From contig NZ_PYYB01000001.1 of the NCBI RefSeq assembly GCF_003044185.1, forward strand, positions 1,880,978 through 1,944,977: a stretch of 64,000 nt of DNA. The letters run 5' to 3'. The notes beneath the pieces were generated by a model. That model saw only the letters and a program-made list of their open reading frames with translations. It was not told where the DNA came from and searched no databases. Source of the stretch: Paraconexibacter algicola (lineage in GTDB: Bacteria > Actinomycetota > Thermoleophilia > Solirubrobacterales > Solirubrobacteraceae). The number at the start of each line of letters is the position of its first letter. Positions within the stretch are counted from its first letter, which is position 1. Below are positions 35,026 to 42,985 of the stretch, piece by piece. A program made the position numbers and the translations under genes.

Positions 35026-35690
35026 GCCGCGGTCGGGTCCTTGACGATGCGGATGTACGGCTTGGGCTCGTCCCAGCCCTCCGGGTACTTCTCCTTCGCG
35101 GCGTCGTTGCTCACCGAGCCGGCGATGATCACGTCCTGGCCGGGCTGCCACTGGGCGGGCGTCGCGACCTGGTGGTTGGCGGTCAGCAGCAGCGAGTCGA
35201 CGACGCGCAGGACCTCGTCGAAGTTGCGGCCCGTGGTCATCGGGTAGATGAGGACGAGCTTGATCTTGCGGTCCGGCCCGACGACGAAGACGTTGCGCAG
35301 CGTCGCGTTCTGGGCGGGGGTGCGGGCGGTCGGGTCGCCGTCGACGTCCGCGGGGAGCATGCCGTAGGCCTTCGCGACGGCGTGGTCGACGTCGGCGATG
35401 ATCGGGTAGTTGACCGCGCTGCCCTGGGTCTCCTCGATGTCCTTGCTCCACTCGGAGGAGCCCTCGACCGGGTCGGTCGAGATCGCGAGGATCTTCACGC
35501 CGCGCTTGTCGAACTCGCCCTTGATCGAGGCCATGTAGCCGAGCTCGGTCGTGCACACCGGCGTGAACGCGCGCGGGTGCGAGAACAGGACCGTCCAGCC
35601 GTCGCCGGCCCAGTCGTAGAAGCTGATCGGGCCGTCGGTGGTGTCGGCCTGGAAGTCGGGGGCGGTGTCGCCGATGGTCAGCGTGGGCAT
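35022..35690 (-). CDS. 1-Cys peroxiredoxin (Prx6/AhpC-TSA)
   Basis: 222 residues, typical of Prx6. Peroxidatic Cys46 lies in 'FTPVCTTELG' with Thr43, and the conserved His precedes it ('FSHPRAFTP'). A C-terminal Prx_C extension is present ('GWDEPKPYIRIVKDP'). No resolving cysteine is seen. It reduces H2O2 and organic or lipid hydroperoxides in the cytosol using an external thiol. ATG 35690 has AAGGAG upstream. It is translationally coupled to the PhzF-like gene. Confidence 0.95.
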   Translation of the reverse strand: MPTLTIGDTAPDFQADTTDGPISFYDWAGDGWTVLFSHPRAFTPVCTTELGYMASIKGEFDKRGVKILAISTDPVEGSSEWSKDIEETQGSAVNYPIIADVDHAVAKAYGMLPADVDGDPTARTPAQNATLRNVFVVGPDRKIKLVLIYPMTTGRNFDEVLRVVDSLLLTANHQVATPAQWQPGQDVIIAGSVSNDAAKEKYPEGWDEPKPYIRIVKDPTAA

Positions 35691-35775
35691 GCGGGGATCT
35701 CCTTCATCAAAGGGGGAATGCCGATCGGGTTTTCGATCATAACGGGGTGGGGTCGTCGGCCTGGCGCGCCGCTGC

Positions 35776-35781
35776 TAGCGT
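35776..35781 (+). promoter_or_regulatory. -10 promoter element TAGCGT
   Basis: Lies 9 nt before ATG 35791; would give a 5' leader of only a few bases. Confidence 0.35.
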
Positions 35782-35790
35782 CGCGCGACC

Positions 35791-37086
35791 ATGCCGCGTC
35801 GCCTCCTCCCGCCGGCCCTGCTCGGCGCCGCCCTGCTCCTCGCCGCGCCCACCGCCGCGACCGCCGCGCCGGCCGACCGCGCGAGCGCGCTGGCGGCCTG
35901 GCAGGCCGCCCAGGTCGACGCCGCCGTCCCCGCGGGCTGGACCGGGGCCGTCGGCGGCTGCGACCCCGGGACCGAGAGCGACGCCTCGCGCGCGGCGACG
36001 CTCCGCACGATCAACACGCTGCGCTCGTTCGCCGGCGTCCCGCCGGTCACGCTCTCCGACGAGTACAACCGCAAGGCGCTCGCCGCCGCGCTGATGATGC
36101 GCGCCGCGTCCGACCTCAGCCACGACCCGGGCCCGGCCTGGCCCTGCTCCTCGGCCGAGGGCCGCGAGGGCGCCGCCTCCAGCAACCTCTTCCTCGGCCT
36201 CGCCGGGCCGGCCGCGATGGTCGGCTACGTCGACGACGAGGGCGTCGCCTCGCTCGGGCACCGCCGCTGGGTGCTCAACCCGGCCGCCACGACCTTCGGC
36301 ACCGGGTCCACCGGTGCGCGCGACGGCAGCGGCCCGCCGACGAACGCCCTCTGGGTGTTCGGCCCCAGCGCCCCGGTCGCGCCCGGCACGCTCGTCGCCT
36401 GGCCGCCCGCGGGGTGGACGCCCTGGGAGTGGGTGTTCGCCGACTGGACGGTCGCCGTCGGCGGCGACGGCCAGACCGTCGACCTGTCCGCCGCCACCGT
36501 GACCGTGACGCTCGACGGCGCGCCGCTCACCGTCAGCGGCATCCGCGACAAGGGACCGGGCTACGGCAGCGGGCGCACGCTCTCCTGGCAGGTCGCCGTC
36601 CCGCCGACCGCGCGGACGGGCGACCACGTCCTCGAGGTCACCGTGGGCGGCGCCACCGTCGACGGCGCGCCCACCCCGATCAGCTGGCGCGTGTCGGCGT
36701 TCCGGGCCCAGGGCACGGGCGGCGGCACGGGCGGCGGGGGCGGCGGCACGGGCTCGGGCGGTGGCACCGGCACGGGTGGCGGCACGGGCTCCGGCGGTGG
36801 GACCACCACCTCGGTGAGCTTCACCCGTCGCCCCGCGATCACGGGCGCCAGCCGCGGGACGACCCGCGTCGGCGCGCTCCTGCGGGCCCGGACCGGGCTG
36901 CGTGGCGCGACCCGCACCACGTACCGCTGGCGTCGCGACGGCGCGACGATCCGGGGCGCGACGCGCTCCTCCTACCGGGTGACGCGCCGCGACCGCGGCC
37001 GGCGGATCAGCGTGCGGATCACCGGCCGTGACGCGGCGGGCCGCACGGTGGTCGCGACGAGCGCCACCGTGCGGGTCCGGCGGTAG
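35791..37086 (+). CDS. Secreted CAP (SCP/PR-1)-domain protein with Gly/Thr linker
   Basis: 431 residues. Signal peptide (1-~25, ending 'TAATAAP'). CAP domain ~60-175 with 'INTLRSFAGVPPVTLSDEYNRKA', 'DLSHDP' and 'LGHRRWVLNP'. A beta domain (~180-300) follows, then a low-complexity Gly/Thr/Ser linker (~309-345) and a C-terminal Ig-like repeat module ('GTTRVGALLRARTGLRG', 'YRWRRDGATIRGAT'), which is common in actinobacterial surface proteins. The CAP active-site His/Glu set cannot be confirmed by eye. Its stop codon lies in a palindrome shared with the convergent aminotransferase. Confidence 0.88.
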   Translation: MPRRLLPPALLGAALLLAAPTAATAAPADRASALAAWQAAQVDAAVPAGWTGAVGGCDPGTESDASRAATLRTINTLRSFAGVPPVTLSDEYNRKALAAALMMRAASDLSHDPGPAWPCSSAEGREGAASSNLFLGLAGPAAMVGYVDDEGVASLGHRRWVLNPAATTFGTGSTGARDGSGPPTNALWVFGPSAPVAPGTLVAWPPAGWTPWEWVFADWTVAVGGDGQTVDLSAATVTVTLDGAPLTVSGIRDKGPGYGSGRTLSWQVAVPPTARTGDHVLEVTVGGATVDGAPTPISWRVSAFRAQGTGGGTGGGGGGTGSGGGTGTGGGTGSGGGTTTSVSFTRRPAITGASRGTTRVGALLRARTGLRGATRTTYRWRRDGATIRGATRSSYRVTRRDRGRRISVRITGRDAAGRTVVATSATVRVRR

Positions 37087-37098
37087 CCCCGGGGCTAC
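37083..37098. terminator. Palindrome spanning both convergent stop codons
   Basis: Perfect 16-bp palindrome GTAGCCCCGGGGCTAC. It contains the TAG of the CAP gene (37084-37086) and, on the other strand, the TAG of the aminotransferase (37097-37095). Possible compact bidirectional terminator, but there is no loop beyond the centre. Confidence 0.35.
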
Positions 37099-38186
37099 AG
37101 CGAGCGGTAGGCGTCGGCGAGGCGCTTGATGCCCTCGTCGATCTGATCGGCCGTCACGCCCGAGTAGGCGAGCCGCAGCGTGTTCTGTCCGCCCTCGAGC
37201 AGGAAGTCCGTGCCCTTCACGAACGCGACGCCGCGCTCGTTGGCCGCGTCGAACAGCCGGTCGACGTCGGTGCCCTCCGGCAGCGACACCCACATGAAGT
37301 AGCCGCCGTCCGGCGCGACGAACTCCGCCTCCGGCAGCTCGCGCGCGAGCGCGGCCGTCAGCAGGTCGACGCGCTCCTCGAGCGCCGCCTTGACGGTGGC
37401 GATCGAGCGGTCGAGCCCGCCGCTGACGCAGAACTTGTGGACGATCGACTGCGCGACCTGGTTCGGCGAGATGTACGTGTTCGTCGCCCGCTTGGCGATC
37501 GCGGCGATGACGTCCTTGGGCCCGACGAGGTAGCCGACGCGGATGCCCGGGCACACCGTCTTGGAGAACGAGGAGGCGTAGACGACGTTCTGCGTGTCGG
37601 CGCCGCCGTCGAGGTCGAGCATCGTCTCCAGCGACTCGCCGCGGAAGCGGATCGCCACGTACGGGTCGTCCTCGAAGATCGTGAAGCCGTACTGCTTGGC
37701 CAGCGCGAGCAGCGCCTGCCGCTTCGCCAGCGACAGCGTGTAGCCGGCGGGGTTCTGGAAGTTCGGGATGATGTGCGCGAGCGTCGGGCGGACCCCGGAC
37801 TCGAGCAGCTGCGCGAGCTCGTCGGTGTCGATGCCGTCGGGCTGCAGGGAGACCATGTGGACCTCCGCGCCGCGCCCCTTCAGCGACAGCAGCGTGCGGT
37901 CGTAGGTCGGCTTCTCGACGATCACCGGCTTGCCGGACTCGACGAGCTCGTCGAACAGGAAGGCGTCGGCCTGCATCGAGCCGTTCGTGACGAGCACGTT
38001 CTCGGGCGCCACGCCGTGACGCTCGGCGATCCACGCGCGCAGCGGCACGTAGCCGATCGACGTGCCGTAGCCGGTGGTGCCCGCCGGGTCCTCGGTGAAC
38101 GCCTGGGCGGCCGCGGCCTTCAGGCCCTCGATGTCGACGATGTCGAGGGACGGGGCGCCGCGGGCGAAGGAGATCGTGTCAGCCAT
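37095..38186 (-). CDS. PLP-dependent class I/II aminotransferase (2-aminoadipate/aromatic type)
   Basis: 363 residues. Fold-type I aminotransferase: 'NGSMQADAFLFDEL' for the phosphate-binding loop, 'PNFQNPAGYTLS' (Asn/Pro), 'FEDDPYVAIRF' (Asp172-Asp-x-Tyr), Schiff-base Lys209 in 'SSFSKTVCPGIRVGY', and C-terminal 'NTLRLAYSG' with the substrate-carboxylate Arg. Sequence style resembles LysN/2-aminoadipate and MocR-domain-like aminotransferases, without the N-terminal GntR domain. ATG 38186 has a TAGAGT -10 at 7 nt. Substrate range uncertain. Confidence 0.9.
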   Translation of the reverse strand: MADTISFARGAPSLDIVDIEGLKAAAAQAFTEDPAGTTGYGTSIGYVPLRAWIAERHGVAPENVLVTNGSMQADAFLFDELVESGKPVIVEKPTYDRTLLSLKGRGAEVHMVSLQPDGIDTDELAQLLESGVRPTLAHIIPNFQNPAGYTLSLAKRQALLALAKQYGFTIFEDDPYVAIRFRGESLETMLDLDGGADTQNVVYASSFSKTVCPGIRVGYLVGPKDVIAAIAKRATNTYISPNQVAQSIVHKFCVSGGLDRSIATVKAALEERVDLLTAALARELPEAEFVAPDGGYFMWVSLPEGTDVDRLFDAANERGVAFVKGTDFLLEGGQNTLRLAYSGVTADQIDEGIKRLADAYRSL

Positions 38187-38193
38187 GTCTCGC

Positions 38194-38199
38194 ACTCTA
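38194..38199 (-). promoter_or_regulatory. -10 promoter element TAGAGT (minus strand)
   Basis: Seven nt before ATG 38186 on the minus strand; leaderless-type spacing, no Shine-Dalgarno. Confidence 0.45.
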
Positions 38200-38292
38200 C
38201 GGATGGGGCTTTCCGAGCGCCCATCGGCACGCCGCCGGGTTCGTGCTTGACTCACCGCACCGTTGTGCCGACAGTGGTGTTCGAGCCCACGC

Positions 38293-39042
38293 GTGCCCCG
38301 CCCGACCGTCCCCCATCGCCTGCTGACCCTCGGCGCCGCCTGCGGCGCGAGCTTCGCGCTCGCCGCCGGCGCGGCGCTCGCGCTCGACGCGGACCTGCCC
38401 GGATCGGGGCCGGACACCACGCCGACCGCGACGGCCGCGGCGGCGAAGAAGCCTGCCGCGGGGCGCGGGCCGAAGGGCCCACGGGGCCTGCGCGGCCTGA
38501 CGGGCCGGCGCGGCCCGCAGGGCGCGCGCGGGGCGACCGGGGAGACCGGTGTCGGCGGCGCGCAGGGGCCCGCGGGGCGCGATGCGATCGTGCTGCAGCC
38601 GATCTCGATCAACTGGCAGAACGGCCAGTCCACCGGCCGCGACCGCGCGACCTTCACGGCGCCGGGCATCGGGCAGGGCCAGGTGATCTGCTCGCGCGAC
38701 GCGCAGATGATCACCTTCCGCCGCTACGACCAGCGCAACGACGTCGCCCTGTGGACCGCGAAGGTCTTCGACCGCTCCGACGGCCAGAGCGTCTTCGACG
38801 TCAAGCGTGGCCTCCTCACCCAGTTCACGGGCGAGGAGGTCAACGAGGGCTTCAACCTCACCGCCGGCGCGCTCCGGGGCGACGGCGCCTACCGGGGGAT
38901 CATCGCCAGCCACGGCGACCGCTCCGGCCCGGGGGGGGCGGGCCCGGCCCCGACCGCCTTCCACCTGACCTTCCACTGGCGCTTCGGCGACCAGTTCGGC
39001 GACCGCTGCTACGTCGCCGGCTCCTTCACCACCGAGAGGTGA
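38293..39042 (+). CDS. Secreted collagen-like protein, paralogue 1
   Basis: 249 residues from GTG 38293, which directly precedes a signal-peptide-like stretch ('LLTLGAACGASFALAAGAALALDA'). A Lys/Ala-rich linker leads to 13 uninterrupted Gly-X-Y triplets (59-97, GPK GPR GLR GLT ... GPA GRD) and a C-terminal beta domain of ~150 residues with two cysteines ('VICSRDAQ', 'DRCYVAGSF'). Short collagen-like stalks with a beta head form trimers at the cell surface in other bacteria. It is 2 bp upstream of its paralogue. A -35-like TTGACT (38247-38252) with GACAGT 17 bp later may be the promoter. Confidence 0.82.
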   Translation: MPRPTVPHRLLTLGAACGASFALAAGAALALDADLPGSGPDTTPTATAAAAKKPAAGRGPKGPRGLRGLTGRRGPQGARGATGETGVGGAQGPAGRDAIVLQPISINWQNGQSTGRDRATFTAPGIGQGQVICSRDAQMITFRRYDQRNDVALWTAKVFDRSDGQSVFDVKRGLLTQFTGEEVNEGFNLTAGALRGDGAYRGIIASHGDRSGPGGAGPAPTAFHLTFHWRFGDQFGDRCYVAGSFTTER

Positions 39043-39044
39043 CC

Positions 39045-39764
39045 ATGACGTCCCGCCGCACGCTCCTGCTCGCCACCGTCCTCAGCGCCGTCCTCGGCGT
39101 GCTCGCCGTCGGCGCGGTCTCGGGCGCGGTCACGGGGGGCTCGTCCTCGTCGTCGTCCTCCTCGGGCTCGGAGCGGCCGACCGCGTCCGCCGCCGCGACG
39201 AAGAAGAAGACGAGCTCGCGGCGCGGCCCGCGCGGCCCGCGCGGTCCCCGGGGCCTGCGCGGACGGACCGGCCCGCGCGGCGCCACCGGGCTCGTCGGCC
39301 CGCAGGGCGCGCCGGGCGCGCAGGGGCCGCAGGGCCCGGCCGCGGTCGAGGTCGCGCGGTCGCTGACCGTCAACTGGACGCAGAACCGCTTCGCGGGCCG
39401 GGAGAGCGCGTCGGCGACGCTGCCCTCGGTCGGCCGGGTCGACGTCGTCTGCACCGACGCCGAGCAGGTCCTGCAGCTCACGCCCGCCCGGGGCGACCAG
39501 CGCACGGCGCTGGGCCTGCAGCGCTTCGAGGGCACGACCGGCAGCCACCAGCAGCTGCTGTCGACCGGGCCCGCGGACCCGATCCGGGTGACGCTGCCGC
39601 CCAACGGCATGCTCACCGGGACGATCAGCCTGCAGCCGGTCGCGGGGGACGGCGGCGCGGGTCCGGCGCCGGCGACCTTCACGCTCTCCTCGGCGTACGT
39701 GGTCAACGACGGCGCCAACAACAGCTGCCACGTCGCCGCGCAGATCCTCGCCGCCGGTAGCTGA
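39045..39764 (+). CDS. Secreted collagen-like protein, paralogue 2
   Basis: 239 residues. Signal or anchor helix (~6-30), a poly-Ser tract (33-40), a Lys-rich linker, 13 Gly-X-Y triplets (61-99, GPR GPR GPR GLR ... GPQ GPA), and a C-terminal beta domain with two cysteines ('VVCTDAEQ', 'NSCHVAAQ'). It has the same triplet number and head layout as the preceding gene ('SINWQNGQSTGR' versus 'TVNWTQNRFAGR'), so the pair arose by tandem duplication. They may form homo- or heterotrimers on the cell surface (inference). Confidence 0.82.
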   Translation: MTSRRTLLLATVLSAVLGVLAVGAVSGAVTGGSSSSSSSSGSERPTASAAATKKKTSSRRGPRGPRGPRGLRGRTGPRGATGLVGPQGAPGAQGPQGPAAVEVARSLTVNWTQNRFAGRESASATLPSVGRVDVVCTDAEQVLQLTPARGDQRTALGLQRFEGTTGSHQQLLSTGPADPIRVTLPPNGMLTGTISLQPVAGDGGAGPAPATFTLSSAYVVNDGANNSCHVAAQILAAGS

Positions 39765-39816
39765 TCCGCCATCGCGGCGGACGGATGTCCGGCACGGTCG
39801 TCCCGGAAATCGGTCG

Positions 39817-40218
39817 ATGGTGGCCGGGATGACCGACGCCGCCCTCCGTGTCCTGATCGTCGACGACGATCCCGCCTACGGGCGTCTCGCCGGGCTGCTG
39901 CTCGAGGAGGCGCACCCCGGAGTGGTGCAGACCCGCACCGCCACGACGCTCGCCGCGGCCCTCGCCGCCGGGCCGTGGGAGCCCGGGTGCGTGCTGCTGG
40001 ACCTGAGCCTGCCGGACGGCGGCGGCCTCGACGCGGTCGCGCGGCTGCGGGACGGCGGGGTGGATGCGCCGGTGCTCGTGCTCAGCGGCCGGACCGATCC
40101 CGGGATCGCCGACGAGGCGGTGGCCCGCGGCGCCGCCGGCTTCCTGCCCAAGGGCCGCGAGCTCGACGGTGGGCTCGCGGCGGCCGTCGCCGCGATCGCG
40201 CCCTGCCCTGTCAGCTGA
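39817..40218 (+). CDS. Stand-alone response regulator receiver protein
   Basis: 133 residues, one REC domain with no output domain. Acidic pocket 'VDDD' near the N-terminus, phosphoacceptor Asp in 'VLLDLSLPDGG', switch Ser in 'VLSGRTD', and Lys in 'FLPKGRE'. A start at ATG 39829 ('MTDAALRVLIV') is equally possible. No histidine kinase is adjacent. It may pass a signal by protein contact or serve as phosphate sink. Confidence 0.85.
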   Translation: MVAGMTDAALRVLIVDDDPAYGRLAGLLLEEAHPGVVQTRTATTLAAALAAGPWEPGCVLLDLSLPDGGGLDAVARLRDGGVDAPVLVLSGRTDPGIADEAVARGAAGFLPKGRELDGGLAAAVAAIAPCPVS

Positions 40219-40227
40219 ACGTTTGCG

Positions 40228-40233
40228 TATATT
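40228..40233 (+). promoter_or_regulatory. -10 promoter element TATATT
   Basis: A strikingly A+T-rich island; TATATT ends 6 nt before GTG 40240, giving a leaderless transcript. It follows the response-regulator stop by 9 bp. Confidence 0.5.
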
Positions 40234-40239
40234 TAGGGC

Positions 40240-41985
40240 GTGACCTCCTCCTCGCCCTCCACGAAGGCCGACGTCGTCGTCGTCGGCTCCGGCCTCGCCG
40301 GCCTCGTCGCCACCGCCGAGCTCGCCGACGCGGGCCGCCGCGTCATCCTCGTCGATCAGGAGCCCGAGGCCTCCTTCGGCGGTCAGGCCTTCTGGTCGCT
40401 CGGCGGCCTGATGTTCGTCGACAGCCCCGAGCAGCGCCGCTGCCGCGTCAAGGACTCCGTCGAGCTCGCGCTCCAGGACTGGATGGGCACCGCCGGCTTC
40501 GACCGCGAGGAGGACCGCTGGCCGCGCGCGTGGGCGGAGGCGTACGTGCACTTCGCCGCGGGCGAGAAGCGCTCGTGGCTGCACCAGCAGGGCATGCGCT
40601 GGCTCCCGAACCCCGGCTGGCCCGAGCGCGGCGGCTACCACGCCGACGGCCACGGCAACTCGGTCCCGCGCTTCCACATCACCTGGGGAACCGGCCCGGG
40701 CGTCGTCGCGCCGTTCGAGCGGCGGGTCCGCGAGGCGGTCGCGCGCGGCCTCGTGCAGCTGCGCTTCCGTCACCGCGTCACCGGCCTGACCGTCACCGAC
40801 GGCGCCGTGACCGGGGTCACGGGCGAGGTGCTCGCGCCGTCGTCCGTGGGTCGCGGGGAGGAGAGCTCCCGGGACGTCGTCGGCGACTTCGCGCTCGAGG
40901 CGGACGCGGTCGTCGTCACCACCGGCGGCATCGGCGGCAACCACGAGCTCGTGCGCCGCAACTGGCCCGCGCGCCTGGGGCAGGCACCGGAGCGGATGCT
41001 CAGCGGCGTCCCGGCGCACGTCGACGGCCTGATGCTCGGCGTCGCGCGTGAGGCGGGCGCCAGCGAGATCAACGGCGACCGCATGTGGCACTACGTCGAG
41101 GGCATCCACAACTGGGATCCGATCTGGCCGCGCCACGCGATCCGGATCATCCCGGGCCCGTCCTCGATGTGGTTCGACGCGACCGGCCGCCGGCTCCCCG
41201 GGCCGCTGTACCCGGGCTTCGACACGCTCGGCACGCTCGACCACATCATGCGCACGGGCCACGACTACACGTGGTTCGTCCTGACGAAGAAGATCATCGA
41301 GAAGGAGTTCGCGCTGTCGGGCTCCGAGCAGAACCCGGACACGACGTCCAAGAGCCTGCGCGCCGTGTTCAAGGAGCGGCTGGCGAGCGGCCCGCCGTCC
41401 CCGGTGCAGGCGTTCATGGACAAGGGCGAGGACTTCATCGTCGAGCGCGACCTGCGGACGCTCGTCGCGCGGATGAACGCGCTGACCGGCGAGGACCTGC
41501 TCGACCACGACGAGCTCGAGCGCCAGATCGTCGCGCGCGACCGCGAGATCACCAACGCGTACGCGAAGGACGGTCAGGTCACGGCGATCCACGGGGCGCG
41601 CCAGTACTTCGCCGACAAGATCACGCGCGTCGCGGCACCGCACCGCATCCTCGACCCGGAGGCGGGTCCGCTGGTCGCGGTGCGTCTGTCGATCCTCACG
41701 CGCAAGTCGCTGGGCGGCCTGGAGACCGACCTCGACGCGCGCGTCCTGCGCCCGGACGGCGAGCCGCTGCCGGGCCTGTACGCGGCGGGCGAGGTGGCCG
41801 GCTTCGGCGGTGGCGGCATGCACGGCTACCGGGCGCTGGAGGGCACCTTCCTCGGTGGCTGCCTGTTCAGCGGTCGGGTCGCGGGCCGCGCGCTGGCGCA
41901 GGCGCTGGGCAGCGGCCGGCGTCAGTCCGGCCAGATGGCGCCGACGACGAGCTCGACCGACGTGCCCGCCGGATCGCGCACGTAG
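40240..41985 (+). CDS. FAD-binding dehydrogenase (fumarate reductase/KstD-like flavoprotein)
   Basis: 581 residues. N-terminal FAD motif 'VVVGSGLAGLVATAELADAG' (G16-x-G-x-x-G21), 'GGQAFWSLGGL', a middle substrate domain, 'VVTTGGIGGN', and the C-terminal FAD motif 'PGLYAAGEVAGFGGGGMHG' with 'LEGTFLGGCLFSGRVAGR'. This is the FAD_binding_2 family that includes fumarate reductase and 3-ketosteroid 1-dehydrogenase; this subgroup is usually annotated only as 'FAD-binding dehydrogenase'. GTG 40240 has a TATATT -10 at 6 nt. Its last 64 bp overlap the convergent VOC gene. Confidence 0.9.
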   Translation: MTSSSPSTKADVVVVGSGLAGLVATAELADAGRRVILVDQEPEASFGGQAFWSLGGLMFVDSPEQRRCRVKDSVELALQDWMGTAGFDREEDRWPRAWAEAYVHFAAGEKRSWLHQQGMRWLPNPGWPERGGYHADGHGNSVPRFHITWGTGPGVVAPFERRVREAVARGLVQLRFRHRVTGLTVTDGAVTGVTGEVLAPSSVGRGEESSRDVVGDFALEADAVVVTTGGIGGNHELVRRNWPARLGQAPERMLSGVPAHVDGLMLGVAREAGASEINGDRMWHYVEGIHNWDPIWPRHAIRIIPGPSSMWFDATGRRLPGPLYPGFDTLGTLDHIMRTGHDYTWFVLTKKIIEKEFALSGSEQNPDTTSKSLRAVFKERLASGPPSPVQAFMDKGEDFIVERDLRTLVARMNALTGEDLLDHDELERQIVARDREITNAYAKDGQVTAIHGARQYFADKITRVAAPHRILDPEAGPLVAVRLSILTRKSLGGLETDLDARVLRPDGEPLPGLYAAGEVAGFGGGGMHGYRALEGTFLGGCLFSGRVAGRALAQALGSGRRQSGQMAPTTSSTDVPAGSRT

Positions 41986-42371
41986 ACGGACCGGCCGCCG
42001 AGCGGCCAGGTGATCTCGGCCTCGACCTCGATGCCCGCGGCGGCGAACCGCCGTCGCGCGGCGGCGAGGCCGTCCTCGTCCACGGTGAACGCGACGTGCC
42101 CGTCCCCGTCGGCGCCGTGCGGCGGCACGAACCGGCCGGCCGCCGTGGTGCGGTCGGGGTCGAACAGCAGCAGGACCGACCCGCTGGCGCCGACGCGCAG
42201 CGCCGCGTAGGTGTCGTTGGGCGCGACGACGACCCGCAGCCCGATCACGTCGCGGTAGAAGGCGACCGCGGCGGGCAGGTCCCGCGTGTACAGCGCCACC
42301 TCGTGCACCCCGAGCGGCCCAGGGCCGCCACCCTGCGCCTCATCGCCACCCTGGTGCGTGTGAACGGACAT
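41922..42371 (-). CDS. VOC-family (glyoxalase/dioxygenase superfamily) protein
   Basis: 149 residues, a pair of beta-alpha-beta-beta-beta modules: 'VHEVALYTRDLPAAVAFYRDVIGLRVV' and 'GHVAFTVDEDGLAAARRRF' to 'RSVYVRDPAGTSVELV'. The likely metal ligands are H23, H90-91 region and the terminal Glu of 'SVELV'. Substrate unknown. The first ~8 codons and the 5' leader form one arm of a long inverted duplication (42347-42541). Its 3' end overlaps the flavoprotein gene. Confidence 0.88.
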   Translation of the reverse strand: MSVHTHQGGDEAQGGGPGPLGVHEVALYTRDLPAAVAFYRDVIGLRVVVAPNDTYAALRVGASGSVLLLFDPDRTTAAGRFVPPHGADGDGHVAFTVDEDGLAAARRRFAAAGIEVEAEITWPLGGRSVYVRDPAGTSVELVVGAIWPD

Positions 42372-42541
42372 TTCCAGACCCTAGAGGGGCTGGAGATGGA
42401 CAGTCCGGGCGTGGTCCTGAAACGCCGCGCGATCAGGGTCGCGCGGTGCCCGCCCCGTCAGCGCGCGCGCCGCGCGGCGCTGCCTGTCCATCTCCCGCCC
42501 CCAGGAGGGCTGGAAATGTCCGTTCACCCGTCGCCAGGGTG
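42347..42541. repeat. Long imperfect inverted repeat, a duplicated VOC gene 5' end
   Basis: Arms 42347-42403 and 42484-42541 are inverted copies, separated by ~80 bp of very G+C-rich sequence. Perfect blocks are 18 bp (42360-42377 with 42510-42527), 11 bp (42393-42403 with 42484-42494) and 8 bp at the outer ends (42347-42354 with 42534-42541). The left arm is the leader and first codons of the VOC gene (minus strand). The right arm, read on the plus strand, gives ATG and the peptide MSVHPSPG before a stop, a broken copy of the VOC N-terminus MSVHTHQGG. The structure could be a recombination scar, a cruciform or an operator pair. Confidence 0.8.
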
Positions 42542-42628
42542 ACCACGCGCCTGGCCCCGGCTCCGCCTGCAGGGTCGGCACGCGCCCGCCCGCCGCGCCG
42601 CGGCCCCGCCACCCGCCGGGCGGCCGCC

Positions 42629-42985
42629 CTACCCGGGCGGCCGCGCGGTCAGCTCGACGAGGTGGCCCGCCGGGGAGCGCACCTGGGTGCGGGGGGCGTC
42701 CCAGTACTCGCGCCGCGGCGCGGCCTCGTGGCCGGCGGCGCGCAGGGCGGCGACGGTGTCGTCGTAGGCGGCCGCGACGACGGCGACGTGCCCGGTCACC
42801 GGGACGACGGGCGCCGCGACGGTGAGCAGGTGGATCTGGGAGCCGTCGCGGGACTGCACCCACCGCGACCGCTCGGCCAGCGACGGGTCCGGCGGCGTGA
42901 CCTCGCGGAAGCCCAGCAGCGCCCAGAACGCGACCTCGGCGTCGGCCGACGCCGTCGGGACCTCGAGGCCGACGTGGTGGATCAC
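42629..42985 (-). CDS. Second VOC/glyoxalase-like protein
   Basis: 118 residues from GTG 42985, one VOC domain: 'HHVGLEVPTASADAEVAFWALLGFREV', 'GHVAVVAAAYDDTVAALRAAGH', 'TQVRSPAGHLVELT'. The His near the N-terminus, the His of 'GHVAV' and the Glu of 'LVEL' are the usual metal ligands. GTGA overlap with the MBL hydrolase gene, so it belongs to the HAD-MBL-VOC operon. Substrate unknown. Confidence 0.85.
   Translation of the reverse strand: MIHHVGLEVPTASADAEVAFWALLGFREVTPPDPSLAERSRWVQSRDGSQIHLLTVAAPVVPVTGHVAVVAAAYDDTVAALRAAGHEAAPRREYWDAPRTQVRSPAGHLVELTARPPG

Noticed and set aside
40240-41985. Naming the flavoprotein a 3-ketosteroid 1-dehydrogenase
   Set aside because: The FAD motifs fit the wider FAD_binding_2 family, but the KstD active-site tyrosine pattern could not be confirmed and no steroid-degradation genes are adjacent.
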